A stretch of DNA of 64,000 bases from Hyphomicrobiales bacterium (lineage in GTDB: Bacteria; Pseudomonadota; Alphaproteobacteria; Rhizobiales; Rhizobiaceae), in the NCBI GenBank assembly GCA_900467685.1, contig UBQX01000013.1:1-64000 (forward strand). The letters are read 5' to 3'. Under the pieces are notes generated by a model. The model was given only the letters and a program-made list of their open reading frames with translations, ran no database searches and had not been told where the DNA came from. Both the position numbers and the translations under genes were made by a program. This document shows, piece after piece, positions 1-8,880 of this stretch; position 1 is the first letter of the stretch; each line of letters starts with the position of its first letter.

Positions 1-1120
1 CCTGCGCTGGCCAGCGCAGGAAGAAATAGAGCGCACGGTGAACATCGGGAAAGTTTTGCGCATATGCAAAGGCCTTCTCCTCCGCTTCCAGATCGTCGAA
101 GTCAGGCAAGCGTCTGACATAGGCGCGTAGATGGTCGTCGTTCAACGACTGTTCGAAACACTGCCACCGAAATGCCTGGGCCTCGTCTTCCCGCTCCAGA
201 GCCTCCAAAGCGTCGACTCGGGCGAGCTGCCAGTCGAAGGGAACCTCGCTTCGTCCATTGGTGTCGACCTTGTCAAGCGCCTCGAGCGCTTCTTCGGCTC
301 GTCCCGCCGAAATCAGCCGGTTGGCGATCTCGGCTGCCACAATCGGAGCGGCACGGGTCTGTTCCGGCTGCAAGGCGATATAGGCATCCACATCGCCCTG
401 AGCATCGGCAATTTCCTGCAGTACGAGGCTGATGGTGCGATCCTTGTGGCGGCTGAAGACCTCGTCCTCGTAGATCTCACCCTGACTGCTCCACCCGATG
501 ACCTTGCGGTCCTTTTTCGCAAGCCTTTCTTTCGGCTCCTTCGACCACGCTACGACCAGTGCTTTCAAACTTTCCAGCCCCGCACCACCAAGCGCCCCCG
601 CCATTTCGGTGATCAGGCCGTCGAATTGGCCATAACCGTTGTCCTGCACGGCCTTGAAGACCTTTTCGGCAAGGGCGCCGGTGTCGATAGAAGCCATCCT
701 GGCGATGACGCCAGCGTCCGCGCAGGCCTGATGAAAGATTTGGATGAGCGTGCCATTGCCATCGTCTGACCTGGCAAAAATCGAATCTGCCAGCGCCATA
801 AACTGCCAGATGAGCTCGAAGGCTTCCGCGGGTTCATCCTTGGCGACGGTCTCAACGATTATCTTGCGCTGTGTTTCAAGATCGAGCTTTGTCGCCTTCA
901 CTTTTCGCCAATCGATAAATGTGCGAGCCCGGGCAATGCTGACAAGCCGCTTGCGGACCTCGCGGGCAATCTCGGCACTCGAATGGTTACCGGCGAGCTC
1001 AAGACGCAGGCGGCGTTTGTGAGCGGCATTGCCAGTGGAAATTTCGATGAGAAGCTCAGCCAGGCGTGGCGCGCCGAGCGCTTCGAGGTTCTTTGCATTG
1101 AGCGTCGTTTTCGCTGCCAT
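1..1120 (-). CDS. DUF6880 family protein, 3' end beyond window
   Basis: An open frame reads without a stop from ATG at 1120 down to base 1, so the C-terminus lies outside the window. The start reads MAAKTTLNAKNLEALG, and the N-terminal half contains a basic stretch (KRRLRLELAG) followed by helical, TPR-like sequence rich in Ala, Leu and Glu. I recognise this as the DUF6880 type, a family common in rhizobia whose role is not established. It lacks a signal peptide and membrane segments, so it is probably cytoplasmic. The first 20 bases of the window are a perfect palindrome inside the gene. It lies just downstream of the PIN/Phd pair, on the same strand, with a 55-base gap. Family assignment is from memory of the N-terminal pattern; the existence of the gene is well supported. 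Confidence 0.75.
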   Translation of the reverse strand, partial: MAAKTTLNAKNLEALGAPRLAELLIEISTGNAAHKRRLRLELAGNHSSAEIAREVRKRLVSIARARTFIDWRKVKATKLDLETQRKIIVETVAKDEPAEAFELIWQFMALADSIFARSDDGNGTLIQIFHQACADAGVIARMASIDTGALAEKVFKAVQDNGYGQFDGLITEMAGALGGAGLESLKALVVAWSKEPKERLAKKDRKVIGWSSQGEIYEDEVFSRHKDRTISLVLQEIADAQGDVDAYIALQPEQTRAAPIVAAEIANRLISAGRAEEALEALDKVDTNGRSEVPFDWQLARVDALEALEREDEAQAFRWQCFEQSLNDDHLRAYVRRLPDFDDLEAEEKAFAYAQNFPDVHRALYFFLRWPAQ

Positions 1121-1175
1121 TGATGTCAGGGAGCCTTTGAGTTTTTGGCTGAGGTGATATCGTCGTAGGGCGGCA

Positions 1176-1598
1176 TCATTCGACCCATGGATCGATGAGA
1201 TCTATGCCGAAGCCCTCAAAATCTTTGATATTGCGCGTCGCAAGAAAGAGGTCGTTTGCGATTGCGGTGGCCGCAATGAGCCCGTCCATTGACGACATGC
1301 CGCGCCCGCTCCGCTTTGCTTCACCCATCAGGTCGCCCCAGGCCAGGGCGACGCGTTCTTCCACCGGAATGACACGGTGCTCAAAACGTTGTGGAAGATC
1401 GTGGGCAAGCCAGTCTGCCAGCACGTCGCGCTTTCGCCCGTTATCCATAAGAGCAACTCCACGGCGGATTTCCGCAATTGACACAACACTGATGAAGGTG
1501 CGGTCTTCGTCGAGGCTATCCAGCCATCCGAGAACGCGGCCTTCGGGGCGCGGCTTCGTCACTTCTGACAGAACATTGGTGTCGAGCAGGAGTCTCAC
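1176..1598 (-). CDS. vapC: PIN-domain toxin (VapC/FitB-like)
   Basis: This is a 140-residue PIN-domain ribonuclease toxin. The acidic metal-binding residues are visible at D6 (LLLDTNVL), E43 (SIAEIRRG), D105 (MSSMDGLIAA) and D126 (TRNIKDF), the normal FitB/VapC arrangement and length. It probably cleaves RNA when freed from its antitoxin. Its ATG overlaps the end of the upstream Phd-like antitoxin gene by four bases, the usual translational coupling of such a pair. The active site looks intact. The cleavage target cannot be told from sequence. Confidence 0.9.
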   Translation of the reverse strand: MRLLLDTNVLSEVTKPRPEGRVLGWLDSLDEDRTFISVVSIAEIRRGVALMDNGRKRDVLADWLAHDLPQRFEHRVIPVEERVALAWGDLMGEAKRSGRGMSSMDGLIAATAIANDLFLATRNIKDFEGFGIDLIDPWVE

Positions 1599-1861
1599 AG
1601 CGACAGATCACGTGGTTCGTCGCGTTGACGTTCGAGGTCAAGTTCGGCACTACGTAATGGCGACGCCATCAGAAACTCTGCAAGCGTCCCCTTGCGCGTG
1701 GTCTTCCGCTGCCATTCTTCGGCAGATACCACAACGACGCTTGGCTTGCCGTTTCGGGTAATTGTCTGCGGCACGGATTGCGCACGGTCGATCACTTCTG
1801 AGAGTTTTGCCTTTGCATTGGCAACGGTCCAAGTTTTTTCGTCGTAAGATGATGGCTGCAT
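1595..1861 (-). CDS. Phd/YefM-type antitoxin
   Basis: This 88-residue protein has a Phd/YefM N-terminus (WTVANAKAKLSEVIDRAQ) followed by the conserved TRNGKPSVVVVSAEEW segment. The N-terminal fold binds DNA and represses the operon. The C-terminal tail (about residues 55-88) would wrap the PIN toxin encoded immediately downstream. A 'Phd plus PIN' combination is well known. Upstream, between 1862 and the next gene, is a short AT-rich stretch that probably holds the autoregulated promoter. Confidence 0.88.
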   Translation of the reverse strand: MQPSSYDEKTWTVANAKAKLSEVIDRAQSVPQTITRNGKPSVVVVSAEEWQRKTTRKGTLAEFLMASPLRSAELDLERQRDEPRDLSL

Positions 1862-1945
1862 CTAACGTCTCCTAACCACAATGACTATCGTGACTATATA
1901 ATTTACTGACGGCTAACTGGCAAGTCGTTCGGGGACAGGGGAGGG

Positions 1946-3016
1946 CTACAGCCCTGCTGCTTTCGTCAAGTTGACACGGAAGCGATCGCGTCTTCGTTGA
2001 TAGCGGCGCGTCATTTCGGCAGAGGCGTGGCCGAGCTGCTTCTGCACATAGCGCTCATCGACCTCGGCCGAGGAGGCAAGGCCGGCGCGCAGGGAATGGC
2101 CTGAAAAGAGCTTGACGCGCTCGGCTTCGGGTAGGTCGCCGCGAATGCCCGAAGCAAGCACGGCTTTCTTGACGAGGCGGGCGACCTCCTGATCCTTCAG
2201 GCGGTCCGGCCCGACCTGCTTACCTCGTCCGGTGACACGGCGAAATACGGGCCCATGGGCGATCCTGGCAAATTTGATCCAGGTTTCGATGGCAACGACA
2301 GGGCAGGTGATATCCGAGGAGCCGCGGCCGATCTCGACCTCGCGCCAGCCGGTTTTGCCGCGCAACGCCACCAGCAGGCCCTTGTCCATGATTTCGATCC
2401 AGCCGCGCCCGTCTTCCGTCTGGTCGCGGCCGCAATCGAGCGCGACGATCTCCGAACGGCGCAGGCCGCCGGCAAAGCCGATCAGAAGCATCGCCCGATT
2501 GCGAAGCCCACGGAGCGTGCCGCGATCGAGCGTTTCCAGCATCGCGATCAACTCTTCCGGCAGCACCGCTTCCTTCTGGCGGGGTGGGGTGGCGTGGGTG
2601 TTGCGGATACCGGCAAGAACGGTGGCAATATGGCGATCCTTTCGATCGATCGGCATGCCGCGTTGCGTGTAGTTCCAGGTGAGGGCGGACAGCCGCCGTT
2701 CGATGGTTGACACAGAGTTGGCCTTCATACCACGTTCGGCGGTGCCGGACGCACAAGCGGTGATGTAGAGGCCGACGATTTGTGGATCGGCTGGAAGGGG
2801 CGTCAGGTTCGAGCGCCGACACCAGGCGGAAAAATGCTTCCAGTCGCTGGCATAGGCGCGGCGTGTGTTGGCGGAGCTGGCCGCCTCGACATAGCCGCGC
2901 GCGCGATCGGCGAGATCTTGCAGATGACCCGGTAGGCTGGACGCCGGCTGTGGGGCAGGGGAGGGCGGAGCCTTCGGCAGCTCGGTCTCAAGAACGATTT
3001 CGCCGCTATTCTTCAT
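1946..3016 (-). CDS. Tyrosine recombinase / phage-type integrase
   Basis: This 356-residue site-specific recombinase has a SAM-like core-binding domain at about residues 35-135 (ANTRRAYASDWKHFSAWC) and a catalytic domain from about 150 on. The catalytic set is visible: R186 in GGLRRSEI, H307 and R310 in HSLRAG, H330 in LGHAS and nucleophile Y339 in TRRYQRR. It could integrate or excise an element or resolve replicon dimers. No tRNA or direct-repeat att site was identified beside it. Its start codon overlaps the end of the vapC-like gene at 3013-3399, so it may be co-transcribed with that pair. A proline-rich leader of about 30 residues precedes the fold. Confidence 0.9.
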   Translation of the reverse strand: MKNSGEIVLETELPKAPPSPAPQPASSLPGHLQDLADRARGYVEAASSANTRRAYASDWKHFSAWCRRSNLTPLPADPQIVGLYITACASGTAERGMKANSVSTIERRLSALTWNYTQRGMPIDRKDRHIATVLAGIRNTHATPPRQKEAVLPEELIAMLETLDRGTLRGLRNRAMLLIGFAGGLRRSEIVALDCGRDQTEDGRGWIEIMDKGLLVALRGKTGWREVEIGRGSSDITCPVVAIETWIKFARIAHGPVFRRVTGRGKQVGPDRLKDQEVARLVKKAVLASGIRGDLPEAERVKLFSGHSLRAGLASSAEVDERYVQKQLGHASAEMTRRYQRRRDRFRVNLTKAAGL

Positions 3017-3399
3017 GCCGCCTCGACATCTGTCTGTTTGAAGTCGTTCCCCTTGAAGAGCAGCGGCTCGCCGGTCAGCGCGGCGAGGGCATAGGAGAAG
3101 CAGTCGCCGTAATTCAGGCCGGCAGGATGGCGACCCTTGCCGTAGCGGCGCCAGGCTCGGCGGGCCTGGTCGGCATGCTCGGAGGTCACCGCAACGACCT
3201 CCAGATTGGTCTTGTGCAGCCAGAGATCGAGTTCTGCTCCGCCTGCCTCGCCGAAGCGTCCCTCGATGACCATCGCGGCTTCGACGAGCGTTGCCGCCGA
3301 AATCAGCCGGACGGGATCCTCGGCAATGCGTTCGCTGTAGTAGAGGGCATCCGGTTCATTGAAAAAGATCGCGACGATCGCTGACGTATCGATCACCAT
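3013..3399 (-). CDS. vapC: PIN-domain toxin VapC
   Basis: This 128-residue PIN ribonuclease has D4 (MVIDTSAIVA), E40 (ATLVEAA), D99 (NYGDCFSYALA) and D119 (KGNDF), typical of VapC partners of Rv0623-like antitoxins. It is encoded directly after its antitoxin and overlaps that gene by one base. Its 3' end overlaps the start of the integrase gene by a few bases, so the addiction pair and the recombinase appear to form one transcription unit. The catalytic residues are complete. Confidence 0.92.
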   Translation of the reverse strand: MVIDTSAIVAIFFNEPDALYYSERIAEDPVRLISAATLVEAAMVIEGRFGEAGGAELDLWLHKTNLEVVAVTSEHADQARRAWRRYGKGRHPAGLNYGDCFSYALAALTGEPLLFKGNDFKQTDVEAA

Positions 3400-3653
3400 C
3401 AGTTCGGAATACCGTTTTCGTCGTAGCCGATGATTTCATCCGGACTGCGATCATCGAGAACCGGCAGAGCGCTCAAGCGTCGCCGCATCGCCTCCATGTC
3501 CTCGAGGAGGGCAGCCTTCTTCGCTTGCGATCCCATACGCTTGAGGCGCTCTTCCAGCGCGCGCCGCGTCGCGATGGTGATGGTTTCGCCGGTGCGCGCA
3601 GCGAGTGCGCGCGCTAGCTTCTCCGTCTCGGGGTCTTTGATGCTCAGCGCCAT
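3399..3653 (-). CDS. vapB: VapB antitoxin (Rv0623-like ribbon-helix-helix)
   Basis: This 84-residue antitoxin starts MALSIKDPETEKLARALAA, the hallmark of the PSK-type transcription-factor/VapB family. The N-terminus forms the DNA-binding strand-helix unit, and the C-terminus (LDDRSPDEIIGYDENG) is the acidic toxin-binding tail. It heads the vapB-vapC-integrase run. An AT-rich stretch with GATATATACA lies just upstream at about 3672-3686 and is a plausible promoter. Confidence 0.9.
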   Translation of the reverse strand: MALSIKDPETEKLARALAARTGETITIATRRALEERLKRMGSQAKKAALLEDMEAMRRRLSALPVLDDRSPDEIIGYDENGIPN

Positions 3654-3703
3654 TGCAGGTGTCCAGGTTCCTTGATATATACAATCTACCTAATGACCTG
3701 CGA

Positions 3704-3720
3704 CGCAGGCAGCGCCTGCG
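3704..3720. repeat. GC-rich hairpin upstream of vapB
   Basis: CGCAGGC and GCCTGCG form a perfect 7-bp stem around AGC, between the divergently transcribed vapBC-int unit and the DUF1403 gene. There is no T-tract, so it is not a classic terminator. It could be a regulatory site or a small dispersed repeat. The rest of the 3654-3917 interval shows only AT-rich promoter-like sequence. Confidence 0.4.
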
Positions 3721-3917
3721 GACGCGAATTCTGGCGACGCTCAGCCCGGCAAGCATGCGCTGACGGGGTTGAGGGACCGCGAAAACGGCCATTCTCTATA
3801 TAACGCACAATACGCCCGATAATGCAAGATTATCAGTCATTTTAGGTCGAAGACAAGCTGTGCGGTTAAGTGCAAATCTACTGGCTTAAACCGCCCGTAT
3901 GATGTAGCTTCACGGAC

Positions 3918-4871
3918 ATGGATTCGCTCGCTGCTGCTCCTGCTCCAACCATATTGCCGCCGGCTAATTTGCCGACTTGGGCCCTTCCGCGCGGACGAGA
4001 AATCACGGAGGTCGACGCCGCATTTTTCGCCGGTATCGCTCTGAAATCACTGGATGATCTTGTTCGTTCCGAACCTGCGTGGGCTGGATGCAGGCGGGAG
4101 CGTCAGGCCCTGAAATGTGCCGCTGCGGCGATGCGACTAATGGGCCGCAATGAGGATGAAGCGGCGCTGCGCGACGCCGTGCTGTTGACCGCAGCAGGTG
4201 ACGATCCGGGACCGGCGGGGCGCGTATTTTTGGCCTACAAAAGGCTCGCCGGTCGAAAACCCGGTTTTTCCTCGAAGGCGGTCGCCGAGTTCGCCGACCT
4301 TTTGGGATTGGCCTGGGACGATGGCCTTGCCTCCATCCCCGATCTGGTCGACTCTATAGTCCAGTCCGGACGGGCGGCACCCTTCGCGGTGGCGGACCTT
4401 GTGACCGCGATCCTTGCCGTCCGTCCGGATGCCGAACCACTCGCTTGGCCGCTCGCCGATATGCTGATCGCCACCCTACTAAAATGGGACCGGCCCGTGC
4501 CGCTGCTGATGGCCGAGCGCTACGGCCCGGCCTTCCGAACGCTCGGGGGCAGGGGACGGGTGCGTCCCGGCGAGCCCGGTTTTCCGCGCGCGGTCTGCCT
4601 GGCGCTGGTGGATGGCGCGGGAGCGGCCTTGCGCTCGGCGAACGAGATTGCCCGACGCGCGGACACGCTTCTGGCCGTGGCGCCGAAGGTTCGAACAAAG
4701 GGGGGCGACGCCGTTATACGCAGGCTGTTAGAAGAGGATGCCGTGCCGGCGTCGGCGCCCGGCAGTGGTCTGTCCCGCTGGGCCACAACACGGCTGTTCG
4801 AGCGACTGGAAGGCTTTGGCGCCGTCCGCGAGCTGTCGGGCCGCTCCTCCTTCCGGATTTACGGGTTGTGA
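3918..4871 (+). CDS. DUF1403 family protein
   Basis: This 317-residue protein begins with a Pro/Ala-rich leader ([20 protein letters not shown]) and continues as a mostly helical soluble protein. That pattern is typical of DUF1403, a family I know from rhizobial plasmids and islands, usually upstream of an scpB-like gene as here. The next gene starts 3 bases after its stop, so the two are one operon. Function is unknown; the pairing suggests a role with a condensin-like accessory complex, but that is inference. Confidence 0.8.
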   Translation: MDSLAAAPAPTILPPANLPTWALPRGREITEVDAAFFAGIALKSLDDLVRSEPAWAGCRRERQALKCAAAAMRLMGRNEDEAALRDAVLLTAAGDDPGPAGRVFLAYKRLAGRKPGFSSKAVAEFADLLGLAWDDGLASIPDLVDSIVQSGRAAPFAVADLVTAILAVRPDAEPLAWPLADMLIATLLKWDRPVPLLMAERYGPAFRTLGGRGRVRPGEPGFPRAVCLALVDGAGAALRSANEIARRADTLLAVAPKVRTKGGDAVIRRLLEEDAVPASAPGSGLSRWATTRLFERLEGFGAVRELSGRSSFRIYGL

Positions 4872-4873
4872 CG

Positions 4874-5554
4874 ATGGCTGGATCAAGCGCAGCCAAAGCC
4901 CGCCGGAAAGCGAACGCCGCAGACGAACGTCTGTTTGACCGGGAGCTGGAAGACCTGCCGCCGGAACTGCGCTGGCGGGAGTGGATGTTGCGGGTCGAGG
5001 CGGTGATCTTTGCCTCCACCGAACCGGTGACGCGCGAGACGCTGGCGCGGGTGGTTGGAAAAGATTGCAGCATCGACCTCCTGATCGATGACCTTCAGGA
5101 AGAGCTGCGGGACCGGCCCTACGAACTGGTGTCCGTTGCCGGCGGCTGGCAACATCGGACCCGAGTTCGGTTTGGTGACACCATTCGCGCCTCTTCGGCA
5201 CCGACGCGGGGAGGGGCGGCGGCGCTCTCCGAGTTCGAGGCGATGGTGCTGATGGCGGTGGGATATTTCCAGCCGGTGACACGCGGCGAGTTATCGAAAA
5301 TCTTCGGCAAGGAAGTGAGCCGCGATACGATTGGCAGCTTGCGTGGCGTCGGACTCCTCGCCTCTGGGCCGCGTAGTCCGACGCCCGGCGCGCCCTACAC
5401 CTATGTCACGACGAAGCATTTCCTTTCCGCATTCGGCATGGAAACGCTGCGTGACCTTCCCGACATCGAGGCACTTGAGGACGCCGGATTGCTGGGCAGA
5501 GCCGCCGTGCAAGAGGAGCGGGTTTCAGCCGAGGCGGAAAGTGAGGAGGAATAA
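4874..5554 (+). CDS. scpB: ScpB-like winged-helix protein (SMC-Scp accessory subunit)
   Basis: ScpB dimerises through winged-helix domains and bridges ScpA kleisin to SMC in chromosome condensation. This 226-residue copy contains RWREWMLRVEAVIFAS and the paired winged helices (FEAMVLMAVGYFQPVTRGELSKIFGKEV), with an acidic tail ending AEAESEEE. The chosen start, ATG at 4874, follows the DUF1403 stop directly; longer in-frame extensions lie inside DUF1403. No scpA or smc gene is next to it, so it is an accessory ScpB paralogue rather than the housekeeping one. Whether it acts on the replicon that carries it is unknown. Confidence 0.85.
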   Translation: MAGSSAAKARRKANAADERLFDRELEDLPPELRWREWMLRVEAVIFASTEPVTRETLARVVGKDCSIDLLIDDLQEELRDRPYELVSVAGGWQHRTRVRFGDTIRASSAPTRGGAAALSEFEAMVLMAVGYFQPVTRGELSKIFGKEVSRDTIGSLRGVGLLASGPRSPTPGAPYTYVTTKHFLSAFGMETLRDLPDIEALEDAGLLGRAAVQEERVSAEAESEEE

Positions 5555-5561
5555 GGCTACT

Positions 5562-5578
5562 GCCCTCGGTGCGAGGGC
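5562..5578. terminator. Hairpin between convergent scpB-like and PIN genes
   Basis: GCCCTCG and CGAGGGC form a perfect 7-bp stem with loop GTG in the 58-base gap between two convergent genes. The T-run after it is weak on the + strand (ATTCGGTTAT). It is a plausible shared terminator because of position and stem strength. Confidence 0.4.
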
Positions 5579-5612
5579 ATTCGGTTATCGATCCCTGTAT
5601 GGATCCGCCAGC

Positions 5613-6191
5613 TCACTTCAGTGCGGCGATGTTGCGGCGAAGAACGCCTGAGAACTGCTTCAACCCGCCTTGCTGCAGCGCGTCCAGGAACACTTCAACC
5701 GATGGCGTTGTCTTGCGCAGGTTATGTCGCGCACATCCGACGCTGGATATGAGCGCATCGCGAGACGCCGCATAGAGATCGGTCAGGAAATCATCCGGCG
5801 ACTGGCTGACCACGCCGTGGGGGAGGAGGTGTGTTGCTGGAAAGTCCTTAAGGTTCCAGGTGACTATAACGGAGGCTTTCCCTGCAATGGCGGCTGCGAG
5901 AACATGCCGATCGTCAGGATCAGGTAGTTCGAGCTTTGCGATTAACGGGCGATAGTCCGCCACATCCGCCTCCGGCAGGACGGCTTTCATCCGGTCACGC
6001 GTAACCGCCAGGCGTTCCATGGGCAAACCTGGTGTGTTGGCGGCAAGATTGCGCATCCACTCGTCATGGATGTCATCGGTCCAGCGCGCCTCGACGAGAC
6101 CGTCAAAGGCACACTGGATCAGGACGTTGCGTAGATGAAAGGGGTAAAGGACGCAGGCATCATAGACCGCGGCGGGCGGTTTAAAGGCCAT
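5613..6191 (-). CDS. PIN-domain toxin, larger family
   Basis: This 192-residue PIN protein has D11 (VYDACVLYPFHLRN), E44 (IHDEWMRN), D93/D94 (LPDPDDRHVLAAA) and N113/D116 (TWNLKDFPA). It is longer than the usual VapC and carries a C-terminal extension of about 60 residues. The DxxVLYPF signature is that of the PIN-like toxins paired with excisionase-type HTH antitoxins. The antitoxin gene overlaps its start by 11 bases. It is probably an RNase of a type II toxin-antitoxin pair; the active site is complete. Confidence 0.85.
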   Translation of the reverse strand: MAFKPPAAVYDACVLYPFHLRNVLIQCAFDGLVEARWTDDIHDEWMRNLAANTPGLPMERLAVTRDRMKAVLPEADVADYRPLIAKLELPDPDDRHVLAAAIAGKASVIVTWNLKDFPATHLLPHGVVSQSPDDFLTDLYAASRDALISSVGCARHNLRKTTPSVEVFLDALQQGGLKQFSGVLRRNIAALK

Positions 6192-6627
6192 GAGTCTGGA
6201 TCAGCTCCTCGGTGTCCTCGGCAAGCGCGTCCATCGCGGCCTGCTGGGTGTCGAGCCTGGATTTCAGCGCGAGCACGTCCTTCAGCAGGGCGCGGCGGTG
6301 TTTGCCAACAAAACGGAATGGCAAATCGCCGCGGTCCATACGCAGGACGACGAGTGGGCGCGAAATGCCGAGTATGGCAGATGCCTCGGTCGGGCTTACT
6401 TCCTGGTGTTCGGCCAGCACTGCGACGCGCTCGCCGCGCAGCATGTGCGCCAGAAGGGCTTCAACGGCCGCAGCGGCTGAAGGTGGAATCGAGAGCGTCT
6501 GTTCCTGGCCGCCCTCGTGACGAACATGCAGTTCCAGCCTGTCGCCCGCAGTCAACTTCGGCAACGGCGACGCTGTCTTACGGTCGCGATCCGACAATCC
6601 GGCGAAATGAACGATCTGGCTGGCCAT
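6181..6627 (-). CDS. HTH (excisionase-type) antitoxin partner of PIN toxin
   Basis: This 148-residue protein contains an excisionase/MerR-like helix-turn-helix at about residues 78-125 (VSPTEASAILGISRPLVVLRM, then a FRFVGKHRR wing). The N-terminal half is beta-rich and the C-terminus would contact the toxin. The start at 6627 (MASQIVHFAG) is chosen because GGAGA lies about 10 bases upstream; the open frame extends further but without family-like sequence. It overlaps the PIN gene, supporting co-translation and autoregulation. Confidence 0.8.
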   Translation of the reverse strand: MASQIVHFAGLSDRDRKTASPLPKLTAGDRLELHVRHEGGQEQTLSIPPSAAAAVEALLAHMLRGERVAVLAEHQEVSPTEASAILGISRPLVVLRMDRGDLPFRFVGKHRRALLKDVLALKSRLDTQQAAMDALAEDTEELIQTHGL

Positions 6628-6975
6628 GGCGATGTCTCCTTGACGCCCAATATAGTCTGCACCATCCGTAACTGCAATAACTGAAACCTTGATGAGCTGA
6701 TGGGGTCGGCGGCGATGCGGGTCGCCAGATCGCCGCCGCCACTTTGACGTCAGGCAGTTTCCCAAACCTAGTTGAGGATTGCGGGAGATGACCGGGAGGG
6801 GGAGGTTTCGGGCGTGGGGGGCTGTGATTACCTCCCGATTAGCACTCGAATTGATCTCTTTCTGGGTTGGATCAATCTCAACGCACAATATATCTAGGGA
6901 TATCGGTGCACAACATTGAAATCATAAGTTGATAATCCGAAATTCGATCGTAAGCTTCGGGCGCTGGGGGAGCTT
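6628..6975. promoter_or_regulatory. Divergent intergenic region, antitoxin and qat promoters
   Basis: This 348-base gap separates the PIN/HTH pair (- strand) from the qat operon (+ strand). It must hold both promoters. GACTATATTG just upstream of the antitoxin start (bottom strand) is a reasonable -10 region. GGGGGAGC at 6966-6973 is a strong ribosome site for qatA. The central part contains a GC-rich tract and no ORF of note. Confidence 0.5.
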
Positions 6976-8880
6976 ATGATTATCACCGACAATGAAACTG
7001 CAGTCGACTATCTCTACTTCGAGGCCGTCGCAAAAACCGTCGTGCGATTGATCCGGGAGAAGTCGGGCGAACCACTGACACTCGGGCTTCACGGCGACTG
7101 GGGCGCCGGGAAATCTAGTACTCTCTTAATGATTGAGCAGGCGTTCGAGAGCGATGACCGGACGCTTTGTGTCCGATTTAACGGATGGCTGTTTGAAGGT
7201 TATGAGGATGCGAAGGCGGTTCTGATCGAAACCATCGTTGCTGCTCTTGTTGAGAAGCGATCGACGGTCACAAGAGTGAAGGATAAGGCTGCCGAGGTCT
7301 TGAAATCAGTGAATTGGTTTAAGGTAGCACGGTCGGCTGGGGGTGCTGCCCTAACATTTGCAACAGGTCTCCCAAACTCCGACATCATCCAGGGTGTCAG
7401 CAGAGTTGCTCAGAAAGCGATCGCCAATCCGAAGGATCTGATTTCGGGTGAAATGCTCAGTAATATTCTCGACGGCGCGGCGGCCCATTTCAAAAATGCC
7501 CCGGGAGAAACTGCACCTCAAAGAATGCACACGTTCAGGCAGGACTTCACAGATTTGCTCGCCGCGGCGGATATTGATCGATTGGTCGTGCTGATTGACG
7601 ATCTCGATCGGTGCCTACCACCAACCGCAATCGCGACTCTAGAAGCGGTTCGGCTGTTCCTTTTCGTTCCCCGAGCTGCCTTCGTTGTGGCTGCCGACGA
7701 GGGAATGATCGAATACTCTGTTCGAAACCATTTTCCCGATCTGCCGGCCTCAAGCGTCACCGGCAGCTATGCCCGTAACTACCTCGAAAAGTTGATCCAA
7801 GTTCCGTTCAGGATGCCGAACCTCGGAGAGGTGGAGACGCGAATTTACGTGGCGCTCCTATTCTTTCTCAACACTGGCCGAGATCCCGCTGACGAAAGTT
7901 TTCAGAAGCTGGTCGCAGTTGCTCGCAAGGCGCTGCAGCGCCCCTGGTTGAACGAGGGTTTTGATCGTGAGGCCATTGCCAAGGCACTCGGCGGAATACC
8001 CACAGAGCTCGAAGAATCCTTGCAACTCGCAAGCCAGATCACACCGATGCTGACGGAAGGGGCTCGAGGCAACCCACGTCAGATCAAACGTTTCGTGAAT
8101 ACACTTACACTACGGATCGCCATCGCTGACGCGAGAGGGTTCTCCGAAGACCTCAACCAATCGTTCCTGGCCAAGCTGATGCTGGCGGAGCGCTTTGCTC
8201 CAGAGATATTCGATGCAATCGCGGCACAGTTAATGGCTGATGGTACATCGCAAATCGTCGCCGAGCTTGAAGGTTCAAACGCGTCGGACAAGAGGTCTGC
8301 AGGCAAGGACAACGACGAGAGTGTGATTAAGGATTGGCCGAATATCGAGTGGGCCAGACGGTGGGCAAATATCAAAGTCCCGCTCACCAACGTAGATTTG
8401 CGTCCGTACCTGTTCGTCAGCCGAGACCGGCGTGCGACTTTCACTGTTGCAAGTACCGCCGGTCCGATTGAGACGCTCGTTGAAAAACTGTCTTCTTCAA
8501 AACTTTCGGTGGCAACTGTTTACGCGGCCGAGCTCGCATCGCTCAGCAGTGTCGACGCCGAACGCGTATTCACGGGGCTGACGGCCAAGCTGGAGGGCAC
8601 GGACAATCTAAGCGTCCGCCCAGTATCCGCAGAGGGGCTTTCCACCCTTTGCGAAGCACGGACGGAACTGAGGGCTCCGTTGTTGGCGTTTATCGGCCGG
8701 CTACCTACCGCGAAGATTGGCGGTTGGATTGTTACCGGGTGGGGAGCTTCCGTCCAGGGCGCACAGGCGAAGGATTTTGAAGCGCTACTCAAGGGCTGGT
8801 CGGAACAGACAGTCAACAAGCCTTTGGCCTCAGTGGCCAAAGTCACGCTTGGCACTCCGAAGACTGGAAAGAAGAAATAA
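6976..8880 (+). CDS. qatA: QatA: KAP-family P-loop NTPase of the Qat anti-phage system
   Basis: This 634-residue KAP-family ATPase has Walker A G40-S48 (GDWGAGKSS) and Walker B with the KAP signature IDDLDRC near residues 206-212. An insertion at about 118-140 (SAGGAALTFATGLPNSD) occupies the place where KAP proteins often carry membrane-associated segments. The GNPRQIKRFVN motif near residue 365 is characteristic of the family. It opens a four-gene operon whose order (KAP ATPase, QatB, QueC-like, TatD-like) matches the QatABCD defence system. In Qat systems the ATPase is required for phage resistance; its exact action is not known. All ATPase motifs look intact. Confidence 0.92.
   Translation: MIITDNETAVDYLYFEAVAKTVVRLIREKSGEPLTLGLHGDWGAGKSSTLLMIEQAFESDDRTLCVRFNGWLFEGYEDAKAVLIETIVAALVEKRSTVTRVKDKAAEVLKSVNWFKVARSAGGAALTFATGLPNSDIIQGVSRVAQKAIANPKDLISGEMLSNILDGAAAHFKNAPGETAPQRMHTFRQDFTDLLAAADIDRLVVLIDDLDRCLPPTAIATLEAVRLFLFVPRAAFVVAADEGMIEYSVRNHFPDLPASSVTGSYARNYLEKLIQVPFRMPNLGEVETRIYVALLFFLNTGRDPADESFQKLVAVARKALQRPWLNEGFDREAIAKALGGIPTELEESLQLASQITPMLTEGARGNPRQIKRFVNTLTLRIAIADARGFSEDLNQSFLAKLMLAERFAPEIFDAIAAQLMADGTSQIVAELEGSNASDKRSAGKDNDESVIKDWPNIEWARRWANIKVPLTNVDLRPYLFVSRDRRATFTVASTAGPIETLVEKLSSSKLSVATVYAAELASLSSVDAERVFTGLTAKLEGTDNLSVRPVSAEGLSTLCEARTELRAPLLAFIGRLPTAKIGGWIVTGWGASVQGAQAKDFEALLKGWSEQTVNKPLASVAKVTLGTPKTGKKK

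Noticed and set aside
1-20. Perfect 20-base palindrome at the left edge of the window
   Set aside because: It lies in the coding frame of the DUF6880 gene and is explained by codon choice in G+C-rich DNA; no sign of a regulatory role.
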